A stretch of DNA of 64,000 nt from Streptomyces ochraceiscleroticus (GCF_000720485.1 NZ_JOAX01000039.1:1-64000), one strand, 5' to 3'. Shown: positions 8,515 to 17,424, counted from the first letter of the stretch. Notes: a model not told the origin generated them from the sequence alone. Numbers and translations are program-made.

Positions 8515-9635
8515 CGGTCCCTCCTGCCTGCGGCGAACTCGCAGACGGCGTCCGCGATGCGCTCCACCTCGGCGTCGGTGAGGTGCGGATGGACGGGGAT
8601 CGCCAGTTGCCGCCGGGCCACGCTCTCGGCGTGCGGCCAGCTGCGGCCGCTGGGCGCGAACCGGGCGAAGGCGGGCTGGTGCGGCAGGGGGAGCGGGTAG
8701 TGCACATGGCTCGCCACTCCCCGCGCCGCGAGGTGTTCCCGCAATGCCTCGCGCTCGTCGGCAAGCAGCGAATAGACGTAGTAACAACGCCCGTTGCGGC
8801 CCGGCGGCGGTGGCGTCACGCCGCGGTCGCGCAAGGGGGTGAAGCGTTCGGTGTAATAGCCGGCGATACGGGCCCGGCGCTCCAGCCGCTCGGGGAAGCC
8901 GGGGAGCCGGTGCAACTGGAAGGCCGCGAGGACCTCGTCGAACCGGCTGTTGTAGCCGGTGCGCCCGTAGACGAAACGCGCGTCCTGACCGTGATTGCGC
9001 AACGTCCGGACCGTCTGTCCGAGCCCGGGGTCCATGGTGACGACGGCCCCGCCCTCACCGGCGGTGCCGAAGGTCTTGACCTGGACGAACGAGAACACGC
9101 CGGCGTCCCCCCACGTACCGGCGGGAATGCCGTCGAGGACGCCGCCCTGTGCCACTGCCGAGTCCTCGACCAGCCGCATTCCATGGCGCCGCGCGATCTC
9201 CCGTATCCGGGGCATGTCCGCCATCACCGAGAACATATGGGCGGGCATCAGGGCCCTGGTCCGGCCGGTGACCGCCTGTTCCATCTGCTCCGGGTCGGCC
9301 ACCATGGTCAGCGGATCGATGTCGGCGAACACCGGTGTCGCCCCGAGATTGGCCACGGTATTGGCCAGCGGAGCGCAGCCGTAGGCCGGGACCACCACCT
9401 CATCGCCCGGTCCCACCTCCATCGCGTGCAGTACCAGTGTCAGTGCCGAGGTGCCACTGGAGCAGGCCACGACGTCGGCCGCGCCCAACGAGGTACGCAG
9501 GGCCTCCTCGAAGCGGGCGGTGCGTTCCCCGAGGATGAACTTCTGGTCCGGCGCCGTGCCGATCTCATGGACGAGATCGAGCAGTACCTCCCGGTCCGCT
9601 TCGAAGAGGTCCGGGGCGAAGAAGGGGATCGTCAC
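8511..9635 (-). CDS. DegT/DnrJ/EryC1/StrS-type PLP aminotransferase (second of two)
   Basis: This 374-residue protein has the family signature throughout: CSSGTSALTL, VVPAYGC, VEDSA (aspartate D158 that contacts the PLP nitrogen) and the PLP lysine K187 in FSFVQVKTFGTAGEGG. These enzymes transaminate keto-sugars or keto-cyclitols. The glutamine-like variation before the lysine (VQVK rather than the common FxxxK) is worth noting but does not remove it. The start overlaps the stop of the other aminotransferase (ATGA) and its own stop overlaps the UbiA start, so the three are translationally coupled. Two different DegT enzymes in one operon imply two transaminations or a two-subunit enzyme. Confidence 0.9.
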   Translation of the reverse strand: MTIPFFAPDLFEADREVLLDLVHEIGTAPDQKFILGERTARFEEALRTSLGAADVVACSSGTSALTLVLHAMEVGPGDEVVVPAYGCAPLANTVANLGATPVFADIDPLTMVADPEQMEQAVTGRTRALMPAHMFSVMADMPRIREIARRHGMRLVEDSAVAQGGVLDGIPAGTWGDAGVFSFVQVKTFGTAGEGGAVVTMDPGLGQTVRTLRNHGQDARFVYGRTGYNSRFDEVLAAFQLHRLPGFPERLERRARIAGYYTERFTPLRDRGVTPPPPGRNGRCYYVYSLLADEREALREHLAARGVASHVHYPLPLPHQPAFARFAPSGRSWPHAESVARRQLAIPVHPHLTDAEVERIADAVCEFAAGRRDR

Positions 9636-10837
9636 TCCGGCCTCCCCGTGAAGAAGCGGCGGATGCGCCCGCCCACCGAGTCGATGTCATCGGTGCTCAG
9701 GTCCGGGTGGAACGGGAGGGCCAGAGTGCGCTCGCAGGCCGCCTCGGCGTGCGGGAAGTCACCGCGCCGGTATCCGAGGCCGGCGAAGCACGTCTGCAGG
9801 TGGAGCGGGACCGGGTAGTACGTCTCGGTGCCGACGCCGTGTTCGGCCAGGTATCCGGCCAGTTCGTCGCGGTGTTCGACCTCGATGAGGTAGACGTAGA
9901 AGACCGGGTTGGTGGCGGTGTCCCGGCGTACCACCGTCGGCAGCCGCAGGACGCCGGGTACTCCGGCCAGCCGTTGGGTGTAGGCGGCGGCGAGTTCGGC
10001 CCGCCGGGCGATGTCCTGGTCCAGCCGCGTCAGCTTGGCGAGGAGCACGGCCGCCTGGATGTCGTCCATCTTGCTGTTGACGCCGTTGTCCACGGTCCGG
10101 TTCGAGATGCCGGGGAAGTGGGCCAGCGTCCGGCCGTACCGTCCGTGGTGGCGCAACGCGGCGATTCTTTCCGTCAGTTCGGGGTCGTCGGTCAGTACGG
10201 CTCCGGCGTCGCCGATGGCTCCGAGTGTCTTGGTGGGGAAGAACGACAGCACCCCGCCGGCCCCCAGCAGACCGGCGTGCACCCCGCCCCACCGCATCCC
10301 GATGGCCTCGGCACTGTCCTCCACCACGGTCAGGCCGTGCCGGCGGGCGACGTCCAGTAGCCCGCTCATGTCGGCCATCTGGTGGAACAGGTGCACGGGC
10401 ATGAGCATCCGCGTGCGCGGTGTGACGGCGTGGGCCGCGGACCACGGGTCGAGGCCGTAACCGACCGGGTCGATGTCGGCGAAGACCGGGCGGCCGCCGG
10501 CCAGTACGACGGCGGACGCCGACGCCACAAAGGTGAAGGCCGGCACGACGACCTCGTCACCGGGCTTCAGGCCGCAGGCACGCAACAGCAGTACCAGCGC
10601 GTCGGTGCCGCTGTTCACCCCCACCGCGTACCGCGCACCCGTCCACCGCGCCAGGGCCGTCTCGAACAGTGCGACCTGCCGGCCGTGCGAGTACTTGCCG
10701 TCGTCGATGACGTCGCTCACCCGGGACCGGATCTCCGGCCACAGGTACTCGAAGGTCTTGGCCTGACTGAAGAAGGGCACCGGCTGGAATGGCCCGGCTG
10801 CTGTGCCGCACCTCTGATCGAAAGATATATCGCGCAT
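9632..10837 (-). CDS. DegT/DnrJ/EryC1/StrS-type PLP aminotransferase (first gene of operon)
   Basis: This 401-residue protein contains VNSGTDALVLLLRA, VVPAFTFVASASA, VVEDSAEAIG and the PLP lysine K203 in FFPTKTLGAIGDAGAV, the classical sugar-aminotransferase pattern (WbpE, DesV and StrS relatives). The ATG at 10837 is preferred because GAGAGGA lies just before it; the in-frame GTG at 10849 falls inside that ribosome binding site. It should aminate a keto-sugar or cyclitol, probably the product of one of the Gfo/Idh dehydrogenases on the opposite arm. It is the first gene of the minus-strand operon and lies 118 bases downstream of the EF-hand gene. Confidence 0.9.
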   Translation of the reverse strand: MRDISFDQRCGTAAGPFQPVPFFSQAKTFEYLWPEIRSRVSDVIDDGKYSHGRQVALFETALARWTGARYAVGVNSGTDALVLLLRACGLKPGDEVVVPAFTFVASASAVVLAGGRPVFADIDPVGYGLDPWSAAHAVTPRTRMLMPVHLFHQMADMSGLLDVARRHGLTVVEDSAEAIGMRWGGVHAGLLGAGGVLSFFPTKTLGAIGDAGAVLTDDPELTERIAALRHHGRYGRTLAHFPGISNRTVDNGVNSKMDDIQAAVLLAKLTRLDQDIARRAELAAAYTQRLAGVPGVLRLPTVVRRDTATNPVFYVYLIEVEHRDELAGYLAEHGVGTETYYPVPLHLQTCFAGLGYRRGDFPHAEAACERTLALPFHPDLSTDDIDSVGGRIRRFFTGRPE

Positions 10838-10919
10838 GTTTCCTCTCACGAGGTGGCCGAGGGTGCGGCAACCGTCGAACAGGGGGAGAGAGAACCGGTT
10901 TGGCCGACCGGGTGAGGCC

Positions 10920-10943
10920 CGCCGGCGTCCGGGGACACCGGCG
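10920..10943 (-). terminator. GC-rich hairpin downstream of the EF-hand gene
   Basis: Two 11-base arms (10920-10930 and 10933-10943) are complementary with one G-T pair. They sit 12 bases beyond the EF-hand stop. No U-run follows, as is usual in high-GC actinomycetes. If it terminates, the aminotransferase operon needs its own promoter within 10838-10919; I cannot pick out a convincing one there. Confidence 0.45.
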
Positions 10944-10955
10944 GACCGTCCGCGG

Positions 10956-11486
10956 TCAGAAGAGCGAGACGTCCAGCTCGCCGGAGTGGAACTTGCGTAC
11001 TGCTTCGATGAGTTCTTCCACCGACAGTTGACCGCTGTTGTCCGTGTCGATGCGCTGGAAAGCCTCGTCGGCCTTGGACTCTTCGCCGCCGGCGACCTTG
11101 ATCCAGGTGCGGAACTCCTCGCGGCTCACCTGCCCGTCACCGTCGGTGTCGGCCAGGTCGAGGATCGCCTTGATCGTGGGGCGCAGCCCCTTGTCGAAGC
11201 CGGACTTCCCCTGGTCGAGCAGCTGCTTCGCCGCCGCGTTCTTGAACTGCTCAAAGTCCACCGAGTCGCCGGACTTGACGCCGGCCTGGGCGGCCAGGTT
11301 GTCCCACATCCCCATGTAGGCCGAGCTGAGGGCCTTGCCCTTCGGGCTGTTGGCGGTCTCGTTGAACGCGCGCAGCAGGCGCTCCACTTCGCCCTGCCAG
11401 TCGCTGCGCTCGATGCGGCCGTCGTTGTTCTTGTCCCACAGTTCGAAACGACGACGCAGCCGCTGTTCCTGCACGTTGCTGGGCAT
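10956..11486 (-). CDS. Calerythrin-like EF-hand calcium-binding protein
   Basis: This 176-residue protein has three good EF-hand loops, DKNNDGRIERSD (18-29), DTDGDGQVSREE (113-124) and DTDNSGQLSVEE (147-158), and a degenerate second hand near residues 66-80. Length and layout match the actinomycete calerythrin / sarcoplasmic-calcium-binding-protein family, which is cytosolic and has no signal peptide. The ATG at 11486 is chosen for GAGAGGAA upstream; an open extension to 11630 is low-quality sequence. It is transcribed in the same direction as the biosynthetic operon but followed by a hairpin. Whether it serves the cluster as a Ca2+ buffer or sensor or is only a neighbour is unknown. Confidence 0.88.
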   Translation of the reverse strand: MPSNVQEQRLRRRFELWDKNNDGRIERSDWQGEVERLLRAFNETANSPKGKALSSAYMGMWDNLAAQAGVKSGDSVDFEQFKNAAAKQLLDQGKSGFDKGLRPTIKAILDLADTDGDGQVSREEFRTWIKVAGGEESKADEAFQRIDTDNSGQLSVEELIEAVRKFHSGELDVSLF

Positions 11487-12045
11487 GACTGTTCCTCTCT
11501 TCCTTGATCGGTGAAATACCTTGCGGAAAATTGGTAGAGAGAAAATTGGTAACGCGGTCGCGAAGTAGAAATATTCGAGGCGTGTTCCGCGGGGCGTTCC
11601 CGGGGCATCAGTCACCAAATGCGCGATCAACGTACTTGTCGCCCTCGCGGTCCGTCAACGGCGGTCTGCCCGAGGGGATACTTCCACTTGAACCTGACGG
11701 GTAAAAATCGCCAAGCCGTTCGGTCGCGCCCGGGCGCATAAAGGCGCATGGCAGGGGTGCGCCGAGCCACTTCGACCCACGCTCACCTGGCTCAATTCGT
11801 CCTCATCGATACATCACGCGGATCGCGGGGAATCAGCAAGTCCGGTCGGTGGCACTGCCTTTCCGGTGTGTACTCGGCATTTTTTGGTCACCATTGACTT
11901 CGGTCAATGATTTTTCGTACGCCGGGCCGTGTTTTCCTGTGTGGTGAGGTGGGGCAGATGGAGGATCGGCAATGAAAGAAGGCTCATGGGTTCCGCTCCG
12001 GTCCTTTTCCCGGAAGCGATCGGAAGTCAAAGGAGGGCGCGAACC
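11487..12045. promoter_or_regulatory. 559-base divergent control region between the two arms of the biosynthetic locus
   Basis: I see no gene here. It is clearly richer in A+T than its surroundings, with runs such as AAATTGG, GTAAAAATCG, ATTTTTTGGTCACC and GATTTTTCG, as expected of regulatory DNA. It must hold the promoters for the EF-hand gene (leftward) and the Gfo/Idh operon (rightward). The one clear structure is a 7-bp hairpin at 11892-11909. No regulator gene lies in the cluster. Confidence 0.6.
11892..11909 (+). promoter_or_regulatory. CATTGAC-TTCG-GTCAATG hairpin or operator
   Basis: Perfect 7-base arms flank a TTCG tetraloop and are followed by ATTTTTCG. As RNA on the plus strand it looks like a small intrinsic terminator or attenuator in the leader of the Gfo/Idh operon. 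As DNA it is a palindrome with two TTGAC/GTCAA half-sites that a dimeric regulator could bind. Which is right cannot be decided from sequence alone. Confidence 0.45.
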
Positions 12046-13074
12046 GTGTTGTGCACGCTGATCGTCGGCCTGGGGCGCGCGGGTTTGGGCCTGCACGTAC
12101 CCGTACTGCTCAAGGCACGGGCGCAGGCCCCCGGTGCGTTCGCCGGCCGGCCGGTGGTGGCGGTCGACCCCCGTGCCGTCCCGACCGGCCCCCTGCAGGA
12201 CCTCGTGATCGCCGGCTCCTTGCCGCAGGCCCGGGACCTGCTCGACCCGGCACGCACCGTCGTGCATGTCTGCACCCCGCCGTCGGTGCGCGCCGAGGTG
12301 CTCCGCGATGTTGCCCTGCTCGGCTTCTCCCGGGTGGTGGTGGAGAAGCCACTTGCCACTGACCGGAATGCGCTCCGGCGCGTACTGGCCGTGGTGCGGG
12401 AGCACGGCCTGTCCCTGTCGGTGGTCGCGCCCTGGCTCCACAGCACACTGACCGAACGGCTCGTCGCGGTGGTCGAGGGCGGCGAACTGGGCAGCGTACG
12501 CACGGTTTCCGTGGCGCAGCACAAGCCCCGCTTCCGCCGTTCACTCGCCAACAGCGGCCACGCCTCGGCCTTCGATGTGGAGGTGCCGCATTCCCTGGGT
12601 GCCCTCCTCCGCCTCCTGGGCGACGCAGAGGTGCGCGAGGCATCCTGTACCGACCTGTCCCTCGGGGAGAGTGTGGTGCCCCGTATGGGCGGCGCCCGGC
12701 TGGCACTGCAACACCACGGGGGAGCCTGCAGTGAGATCGTCTCCGACCTGACCGCACCGGTGCGGCAGCGGCAGATCACACTCGACATGACCGGGGGAAC
12801 CGTCGTCGGACACTACCCGGTCGGCCAGGACGACGACTTCGCCCAGTTGGAGACGGTCAGCGCCGGACGGACGGTGCGGGAGGTCTTCGAGGACGACGCG
12901 CTGACGTCCTTCATGGTGCGTGCGTACCGGCGCTACGCGAGCGGCCCGGGCGGCGACGACCTGGGTACCCACGTGCGGACCGTCGAACTGCTCCATGACG
13001 CGAAGCAGTTGGCGGCAAAGAGCGCAACTGTACGTGGCGCCGGCAGTGAGGAGCCGCTCACTCATGTCAGCTGA
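12046..13074 (+). CDS. Gfo/Idh/MocA family NAD(P)-dependent oxidoreductase
   Basis: This 342-residue protein has an N-terminal Rossmann motif (LIVGLGRAGLGLHV) and the family motif VVEKPLATD, in which the lysine-proline pair lies near the nicotinamide and sugar. The GTG at 12046 is chosen because AGGAGG lies nine bases upstream. Family members oxidise or reduce sugars and cyclitols, often at C3. It opens the plus-strand arm; its stop overlaps the start of the isomerase gene by 11 bases. The C-terminal half is divergent, so the substrate is not predictable. Given the DegT enzymes opposite, it may produce the keto-group that is aminated. Confidence 0.82.
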   Translation: MLCTLIVGLGRAGLGLHVPVLLKARAQAPGAFAGRPVVAVDPRAVPTGPLQDLVIAGSLPQARDLLDPARTVVHVCTPPSVRAEVLRDVALLGFSRVVVEKPLATDRNALRRVLAVVREHGLSLSVVAPWLHSTLTERLVAVVEGGELGSVRTVSVAQHKPRFRRSLANSGHASAFDVEVPHSLGALLRLLGDAEVREASCTDLSLGESVVPRMGGARLALQHHGGACSEIVSDLTAPVRQRQITLDMTGGTVVGHYPVGQDDDFAQLETVSAGRTVREVFEDDALTSFMVRAYRRYASGPGGDDLGTHVRTVELLHDAKQLAAKSATVRGAGSEEPLTHVS

Positions 13075-13969
13075 CGCATCTTCAGGTACGGACGACCGGC
13101 TCTCCGGCATCCGGTACGCGGGGATCGGCGACGAGGCAGCCCCTGACCTGGCCGGACAGCTCGAAGCCCTGCGCCGGCTGGGCTGGCGGACGATCGAGCT
13201 GCGCACGGTGGACGGCACCGCGATCGCGGACCTGGACGACCGCGCGTTCGCCCGGCTGTCCGCCGGGCTCGACGCCGCCGGGATCGACGTCGTCTGCGTC
13301 GACTCCCGCATCGCCAACTGGGCCCGCCCGATCACCGGCCGCTTCGAGGACGACCTGGACGAACTGCGGATCCTTGCCCGGCGCTGCGCGGCCCTGGGCA
13401 CCCGGTACGTCAGGGTGATGTCCTACCCCAACGCGGGCCTGAGCGAGGCCGAATGGGGCCGGCGGGCGATACGCCGGATGACCACGCTGGTCCATGAGGC
13501 CGAGCGGCACGGGCTGGTCCTGCTGCACGAGAACTGCAGCGGCTGGGCGGGGACCCGCGCCGACCGGATGCTCGACCTCCTCCAGCGCATTGACAGCCCC
13601 GCCCTGCGGCTGCTGTTCGACATCGGCAATGGAGTGCCGTACGGCTACGACGCCCACGCACTGCTCGATGCCGTCATCGGACACGTCGCCCACGTGCACG
13701 TCAAGGACGCCCGCGCGAGGGCGGGGGGCCAGGTCGACTACACACTGCCCGGAGAGGGGGAATCCGGCGTACGGGAGTGTCTGACGGCGCTGCTCCAGCA
13801 CGGCTACACCGGTGCCTGGTCGATCGAGCCGCACACCCATCTGCGCCCGCACGACGATCACAACACCACCGACGAGGAGGGCGTTGCGGCGTTCGTCCGC
13901 TACGGCCGGTCGCTCGAACGGCTCGTACAGCGTGAGGTCACCGCTGACAACGGGGGTGCCCGTGCCTGA
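13064..13969 (+). CDS. Sugar phosphate isomerase/epimerase family (AP_endonuc_2 TIM barrel)
   Basis: This 301-residue barrel protein shows the family's metal-site pattern: ELRTVDG near the N-terminus, LLHENCSGW (Glu), LLFDIGNG (Asp), VHVKDAR (His) and SIEPH (Glu) near the C-terminus. Such enzymes isomerise or epimerise sugars or inosose-type cyclitols with a divalent metal. The ATG at 13064 overlaps the end of the Gfo/Idh gene, and the next gene starts before its stop. It probably works on the same sugar or cyclitol intermediate as the two dehydrogenases. Substrate unknown. Confidence 0.82.
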   Translation: MSADASSGTDDRLSGIRYAGIGDEAAPDLAGQLEALRRLGWRTIELRTVDGTAIADLDDRAFARLSAGLDAAGIDVVCVDSRIANWARPITGRFEDDLDELRILARRCAALGTRYVRVMSYPNAGLSEAEWGRRAIRRMTTLVHEAERHGLVLLHENCSGWAGTRADRMLDLLQRIDSPALRLLFDIGNGVPYGYDAHALLDAVIGHVAHVHVKDARARAGGQVDYTLPGEGESGVRECLTALLQHGYTGAWSIEPHTHLRPHDDHNTTDEEGVAAFVRYGRSLERLVQREVTADNGGARA

Positions 13970-15305
13970 CCACGCGCGCCCCGCACGGCTGAGCCGCACC
14001 GACCGTGAGCTGCTCCTTCACCTGCTCGACACCCCTACCGCCGGTCCGCTGGAAACCGGCGGCGACGGCCCCGCCGTACAACTGTGGGAGGCGGGTAGGG
14101 CGTACGCGGCGGCCGCCGGGGCACTGGGCTTCACGGTGGTACGCCACGCGCCCGCCGACCCCGCGGTGCTGGACCGCGACGGCGTCCCCGAGACCGTGCG
14201 GGAGGCCGCGGCCCGCGAGCCCGGATTCCTGGCGTGCCAGCCCAGCCTCGTACTGCGCCTGGGTCCCCAACTGCCCCACAACACCACGCTGATGTTCAAC
14301 GTCCATCTCGACACCGTGGCCGGCTGGTGGCCGGCCCGCTTCGACGGCACGCGCTTCAGCGGCCGGGGCGCCATCGACGCCAAAGGCCCCGCGGTCGCCC
14401 TGCTGGCCGGTATCCGGGCCGCCCGCGCGGCGGAGCCGGCCCTGGGCACGCGGGTCGGCGTCGTCATCCAGGCGGTCGCCGGCGAGGAGGGCGGCGCCAT
14501 GGGCACGTTCGGCACCCGGCCGCTGGTCGAGCAGGGCTTCATCGGCCGGCTGAACCTGTTCTGCGAGCCGACCGGCCACCGCTACCTGCCCCGTGCCACG
14601 GCATCGATGACGGCCGGGGTACACATCCGGGGCGAGGACGCGGTGGACGACCACCCCGAGGCCGGTCACAACGCGACCGCACTGCTGGGGCACCTCAGCA
14701 GCCATCTGGCCCGCACCCTGCCCCCGCGGATCACCGACGGCCGGGTGTGCGTGGCCGGTCTACACACCGGATCACGGCACAACCGCGTCTACGGCACCGG
14801 GCAGTTGCTGCTCAACATCTCCTACGGCTCCCCGGCCGCCGGCCGGGCCGCCGAGGCCGCACTCCAGCAGTCGTTGCGCGAGGCCCTCGCCGACTTCACC
14901 TCAGTCGCCACCGGTACACCTGATCTGGCCCGGACGGCGGCCGACGCCGCGGCGATCACCTCCCTGCAGTGGTACAAGCGCGGACTGCCCGCCCTGGAGG
15001 ATCCGGGCCGCACACCATGGGCCGAGGCACTGCTGGCGGACCAGGCCGGGCTGACCCGCTGGCCGGCCGACGAACCGCCCTTCACCTGCGACGCGGTCTG
15101 GATGAACGGCGTCCCCGACACGTACACCGCCGTGCTCGGCCCCGGACATCTGGGCGCCAACCGCGCCCACGCCGACGGCGAGTACGCCGACGCCGCAGAG
15201 CTCGACAGGTACGCCGACGACATCGCCCGCGTACTCATCGGCTTCACCCGCCACGCCCCAGCGGCCGCGCGCCGGCCCGACGCCGAGGAGACCACCACCG
15301 CATGA
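13962..15305 (+). CDS. M20 family metallohydrolase (ArgE/DapE-like)
   Basis: This 447-residue protein shows M20 zinc-site motifs: NVHLDTV (His/Asp), SGRGAIDAKGP (bridging Asp), QAVAGEEGG (catalytic and metal Glu) and FCEPTG. The insert between the halves is the dimerisation domain. M20 enzymes hydrolyse N-acyl or peptide amides. In this cluster it could remove an acetyl, succinyl or aminoacyl protecting group from an amino-sugar or amino-acid intermediate. The GTG at 13962 overlaps the isomerase stop by eight bases; a second GTG at 13956 is possible. Its stop overlaps the next start (ATGA). Confidence 0.82.
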   Translation: MPDHARPARLSRTDRELLLHLLDTPTAGPLETGGDGPAVQLWEAGRAYAAAAGALGFTVVRHAPADPAVLDRDGVPETVREAAAREPGFLACQPSLVLRLGPQLPHNTTLMFNVHLDTVAGWWPARFDGTRFSGRGAIDAKGPAVALLAGIRAARAAEPALGTRVGVVIQAVAGEEGGAMGTFGTRPLVEQGFIGRLNLFCEPTGHRYLPRATASMTAGVHIRGEDAVDDHPEAGHNATALLGHLSSHLARTLPPRITDGRVCVAGLHTGSRHNRVYGTGQLLLNISYGSPAAGRAAEAALQQSLREALADFTSVATGTPDLARTAADAAAITSLQWYKRGLPALEDPGRTPWAEALLADQAGLTRWPADEPPFTCDAVWMNGVPDTYTAVLGPGHLGANRAHADGEYADAAELDRYADDIARVLIGFTRHAPAAARRPDAEETTTA

Positions 15306-16471
15306 CGTCATCGAACCACCCGGCCACCGACGCACTTCCGGACCGGCCCACCGACGAGACCACCGTGCGGGTGCCGTACCAGGACCTCCTCGCCTTCGTC
15401 GCCGATGTCTTCGGCTCCAGAGGACTGCCGGATGCCCGGGCGCGTGCCGCCGCCGAGGCGTTGTGTTACGGCGATCTCACCGGCTTCACGAGCCACGGCA
15501 TCACCAATCTCACCAGGCTCTACCTGCCCATGCTCGACGCCGGGCGGTGCGACCCGCGGGCGAAACCCCGTGTGCTCGTGGACCGGGGTGCCTCGGTGCT
15601 CCTCGACGCGCAGCGGGGCCTCGGCCTGTGGGCGGCCTCCGACGCCATGGACCTGGCGGTCGAGCGGGCCCGCCAGTACGGCGTCGGCATGGTCTCGGTC
15701 CGTGGGGCCACCCACTTCGGCTGCGCTGGGTATCACGCCCTGCGCGCCGTCCACCACGACATGGTGGGCCTGGTCACCGCCAACTGCGGGTGGCAGCAGC
15801 TCACCCGGCCCGTTGGCGGCCGCGCCCCCATGCTCGGCACGAACCCGCTCGCCCTCGCCGCGCCGGCCGGTGCCCACCCGCCGTTCGTTCTGGACATGAG
15901 TACCACGGTGGTACCCACCGGCAAGGTGCGCGAGGCGGCGCGCAACGGGCGCAAGGTGCCGGCCGGCTGGCTGGCGGACGACGACGGCGCACCGGTCACC
16001 GACCCGGCCGCCTTCGACCGCGGCGAGGCGCACCTGCGCTGGCTCGGTGGTGACCCTGATACCGGCGCGTACAAGGGCTTCGGGCTGGGACTGTTGGTGG
16101 AGATACTCTCCGCACTCGTTCCCGGCGCGGGCCTCGGGCCGCACCCGGAGGCCGGGGAGCAGCCGAACGGCCGGGACGACGACATCGGTTACCTGACACT
16201 GGCGATCGCACCGGGCCGGCTCCGCCCCGAGGCGGACTTCCGCACCGATGCCACCAGCTTGTTCGGCGCCCTGCTGGACTGCCCGCCGATCCGCCCGGAC
16301 GAGCCGGTGCGCTACCCCGGCTGGCCGGAGCACGCCCGTTCCCGGGAACGCCGCGCGCACGGCGTTCCCCTCGCGAGGGCCTTGTACGAGGAGATGCTCG
16401 ACCTCGCCCGCACCAGCCACCTCCACTTCCCGGCACCCATGAGGACCGCCCACACGGGAGGCGCGGCATGA
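15302..16471 (+). CDS. Ldh2/MDH2-type NAD(P)-dependent malate/lactate dehydrogenase family
   Basis: This 389-residue protein matches the YlbC/YbiC/ComC-type dehydrogenase fold: FTSHGITNL, RGATHFGCAGYH with the putative catalytic histidine, LGTNPLALAAP, and GAYKGFGLGLLVEIL near the C-terminus. Members reduce 2-keto acids or cyclic imines (delta-1-piperideine-2-carboxylate) or oxidise ureidoglycolate and sulfolactate. Here it may act on a 2-keto acid or a cyclic imine. The ATG at 15302 overlaps the M20 stop, and its stop overlaps the next start. A role with the nearby aminotransferases in making a cyclic amino acid is speculative. Confidence 0.83.
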   Translation: MTSSNHPATDALPDRPTDETTVRVPYQDLLAFVADVFGSRGLPDARARAAAEALCYGDLTGFTSHGITNLTRLYLPMLDAGRCDPRAKPRVLVDRGASVLLDAQRGLGLWAASDAMDLAVERARQYGVGMVSVRGATHFGCAGYHALRAVHHDMVGLVTANCGWQQLTRPVGGRAPMLGTNPLALAAPAGAHPPFVLDMSTTVVPTGKVREAARNGRKVPAGWLADDDGAPVTDPAAFDRGEAHLRWLGGDPDTGAYKGFGLGLLVEILSALVPGAGLGPHPEAGEQPNGRDDDIGYLTLAIAPGRLRPEADFRTDATSLFGALLDCPPIRPDEPVRYPGWPEHARSRERRAHGVPLARALYEEMLDLARTSHLHFPAPMRTAHTGGAA

Positions 16472-17424
16472 CGACACCCCGCATCGGCCTGATCGGCCTC
16501 GGCGTCATCTCGCGCTTCTACCTGGCCGCACTGGCCCACGAGGCGCCCGCTGAGCTGGCCGCGGTGTGCGACCCGGACGAGACCGGACTCGCCGGCGCGC
16601 CACCCGGAGTACCGCGCTACCGCAACCACCACGAGTTGTTGCGCCACGCGGACGTGGACGCCGTGGTGGTCAACGTCCCCAACGATCTGCACTACCCCGT
16701 GTGCCGCGACGCGTTGGCGGCCGGCCGCGCGGTGTGCGTGGAGAAACCCCTCACCACGAAGCTGAGCGACGCACGCCACCTCGCACGGCTCTCCCTCGAC
16801 GCCGGCGTACCGCTGTTCACCTCCTTCCACCGGCGCTACAACACCGAGGTGAACGCCCTCCGCGAACGGATCGCCGCCCAGGCCCCCATCAGCTCCCTGA
16901 CGGTGCGTTATGAGGAGATGATCGAAGAACACGCAGGCCAGGACCGTTGGTACCTCGACCCCGACCGTTGCGGGGGCGGCTGTGTCGCCGACAACGGCCC
17001 CAACGCCTTCGACCTGGTACGTCTGTTCGTCGGTGATGTCCGGGTCACCGAGGCCGCCGTACACCGCGACGCACACGGCGTGGACCGGCAGGCGACCGTA
17101 CTGCTGGGCGCCGCGTCCGGCGCGGTGGCACGCGTCGAACTCGACTGGTCCTACCCGGGGGAGCGGAAGACGATCGAGGCGCGCCTGGCCGACGGCACTG
17201 TCCACACCGCCGACATGCTCGCGGGCCACCCGGAATTCAAGGGCTCGCTGTGGCACGAGTACGTGGGCGTACTGCGCGACTTCACCGACGTACTGGCCGG
17301 GCGCCGCACCGCCGGTCCTCCCCACGGCCCCGACGGCCTCGCCGCGCTGGAGCTGGTGGCCGACACCTACGCACACGAACGCGCCGGCCGTTCCCCCTCA
17401 CAACAGGAGGCGACCCGCCCATGA
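16468..17424 (+). CDS. Gfo/Idh/MocA family oxidoreductase (second)
   Basis: This 318-residue protein has the Rossmann motif IGLIGLGVISRFYLA, VEKPLTTK (the EKP motif) and the mid-protein GGGCVADNGPNAFDL, a typical sugar-binding region of this family. It is better conserved than the Gfo/Idh protein at 12046. The start at 16468 overlaps the Ldh2 stop (ATGA), and the small following gene starts inside its stop codon. Two different Gfo/Idh enzymes in one operon suggest either two oxidation steps or an oxidation followed by a reduction at another carbon. Confidence 0.85.
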   Translation: MTTPRIGLIGLGVISRFYLAALAHEAPAELAAVCDPDETGLAGAPPGVPRYRNHHELLRHADVDAVVVNVPNDLHYPVCRDALAAGRAVCVEKPLTTKLSDARHLARLSLDAGVPLFTSFHRRYNTEVNALRERIAAQAPISSLTVRYEEMIEEHAGQDRWYLDPDRCGGGCVADNGPNAFDLVRLFVGDVRVTEAAVHRDAHGVDRQATVLLGAASGAVARVELDWSYPGERKTIEARLADGTVHTADMLAGHPEFKGSLWHEYVGVLRDFTDVLAGRRTAGPPHGPDGLAALELVADTYAHERAGRSPSQQEATRP

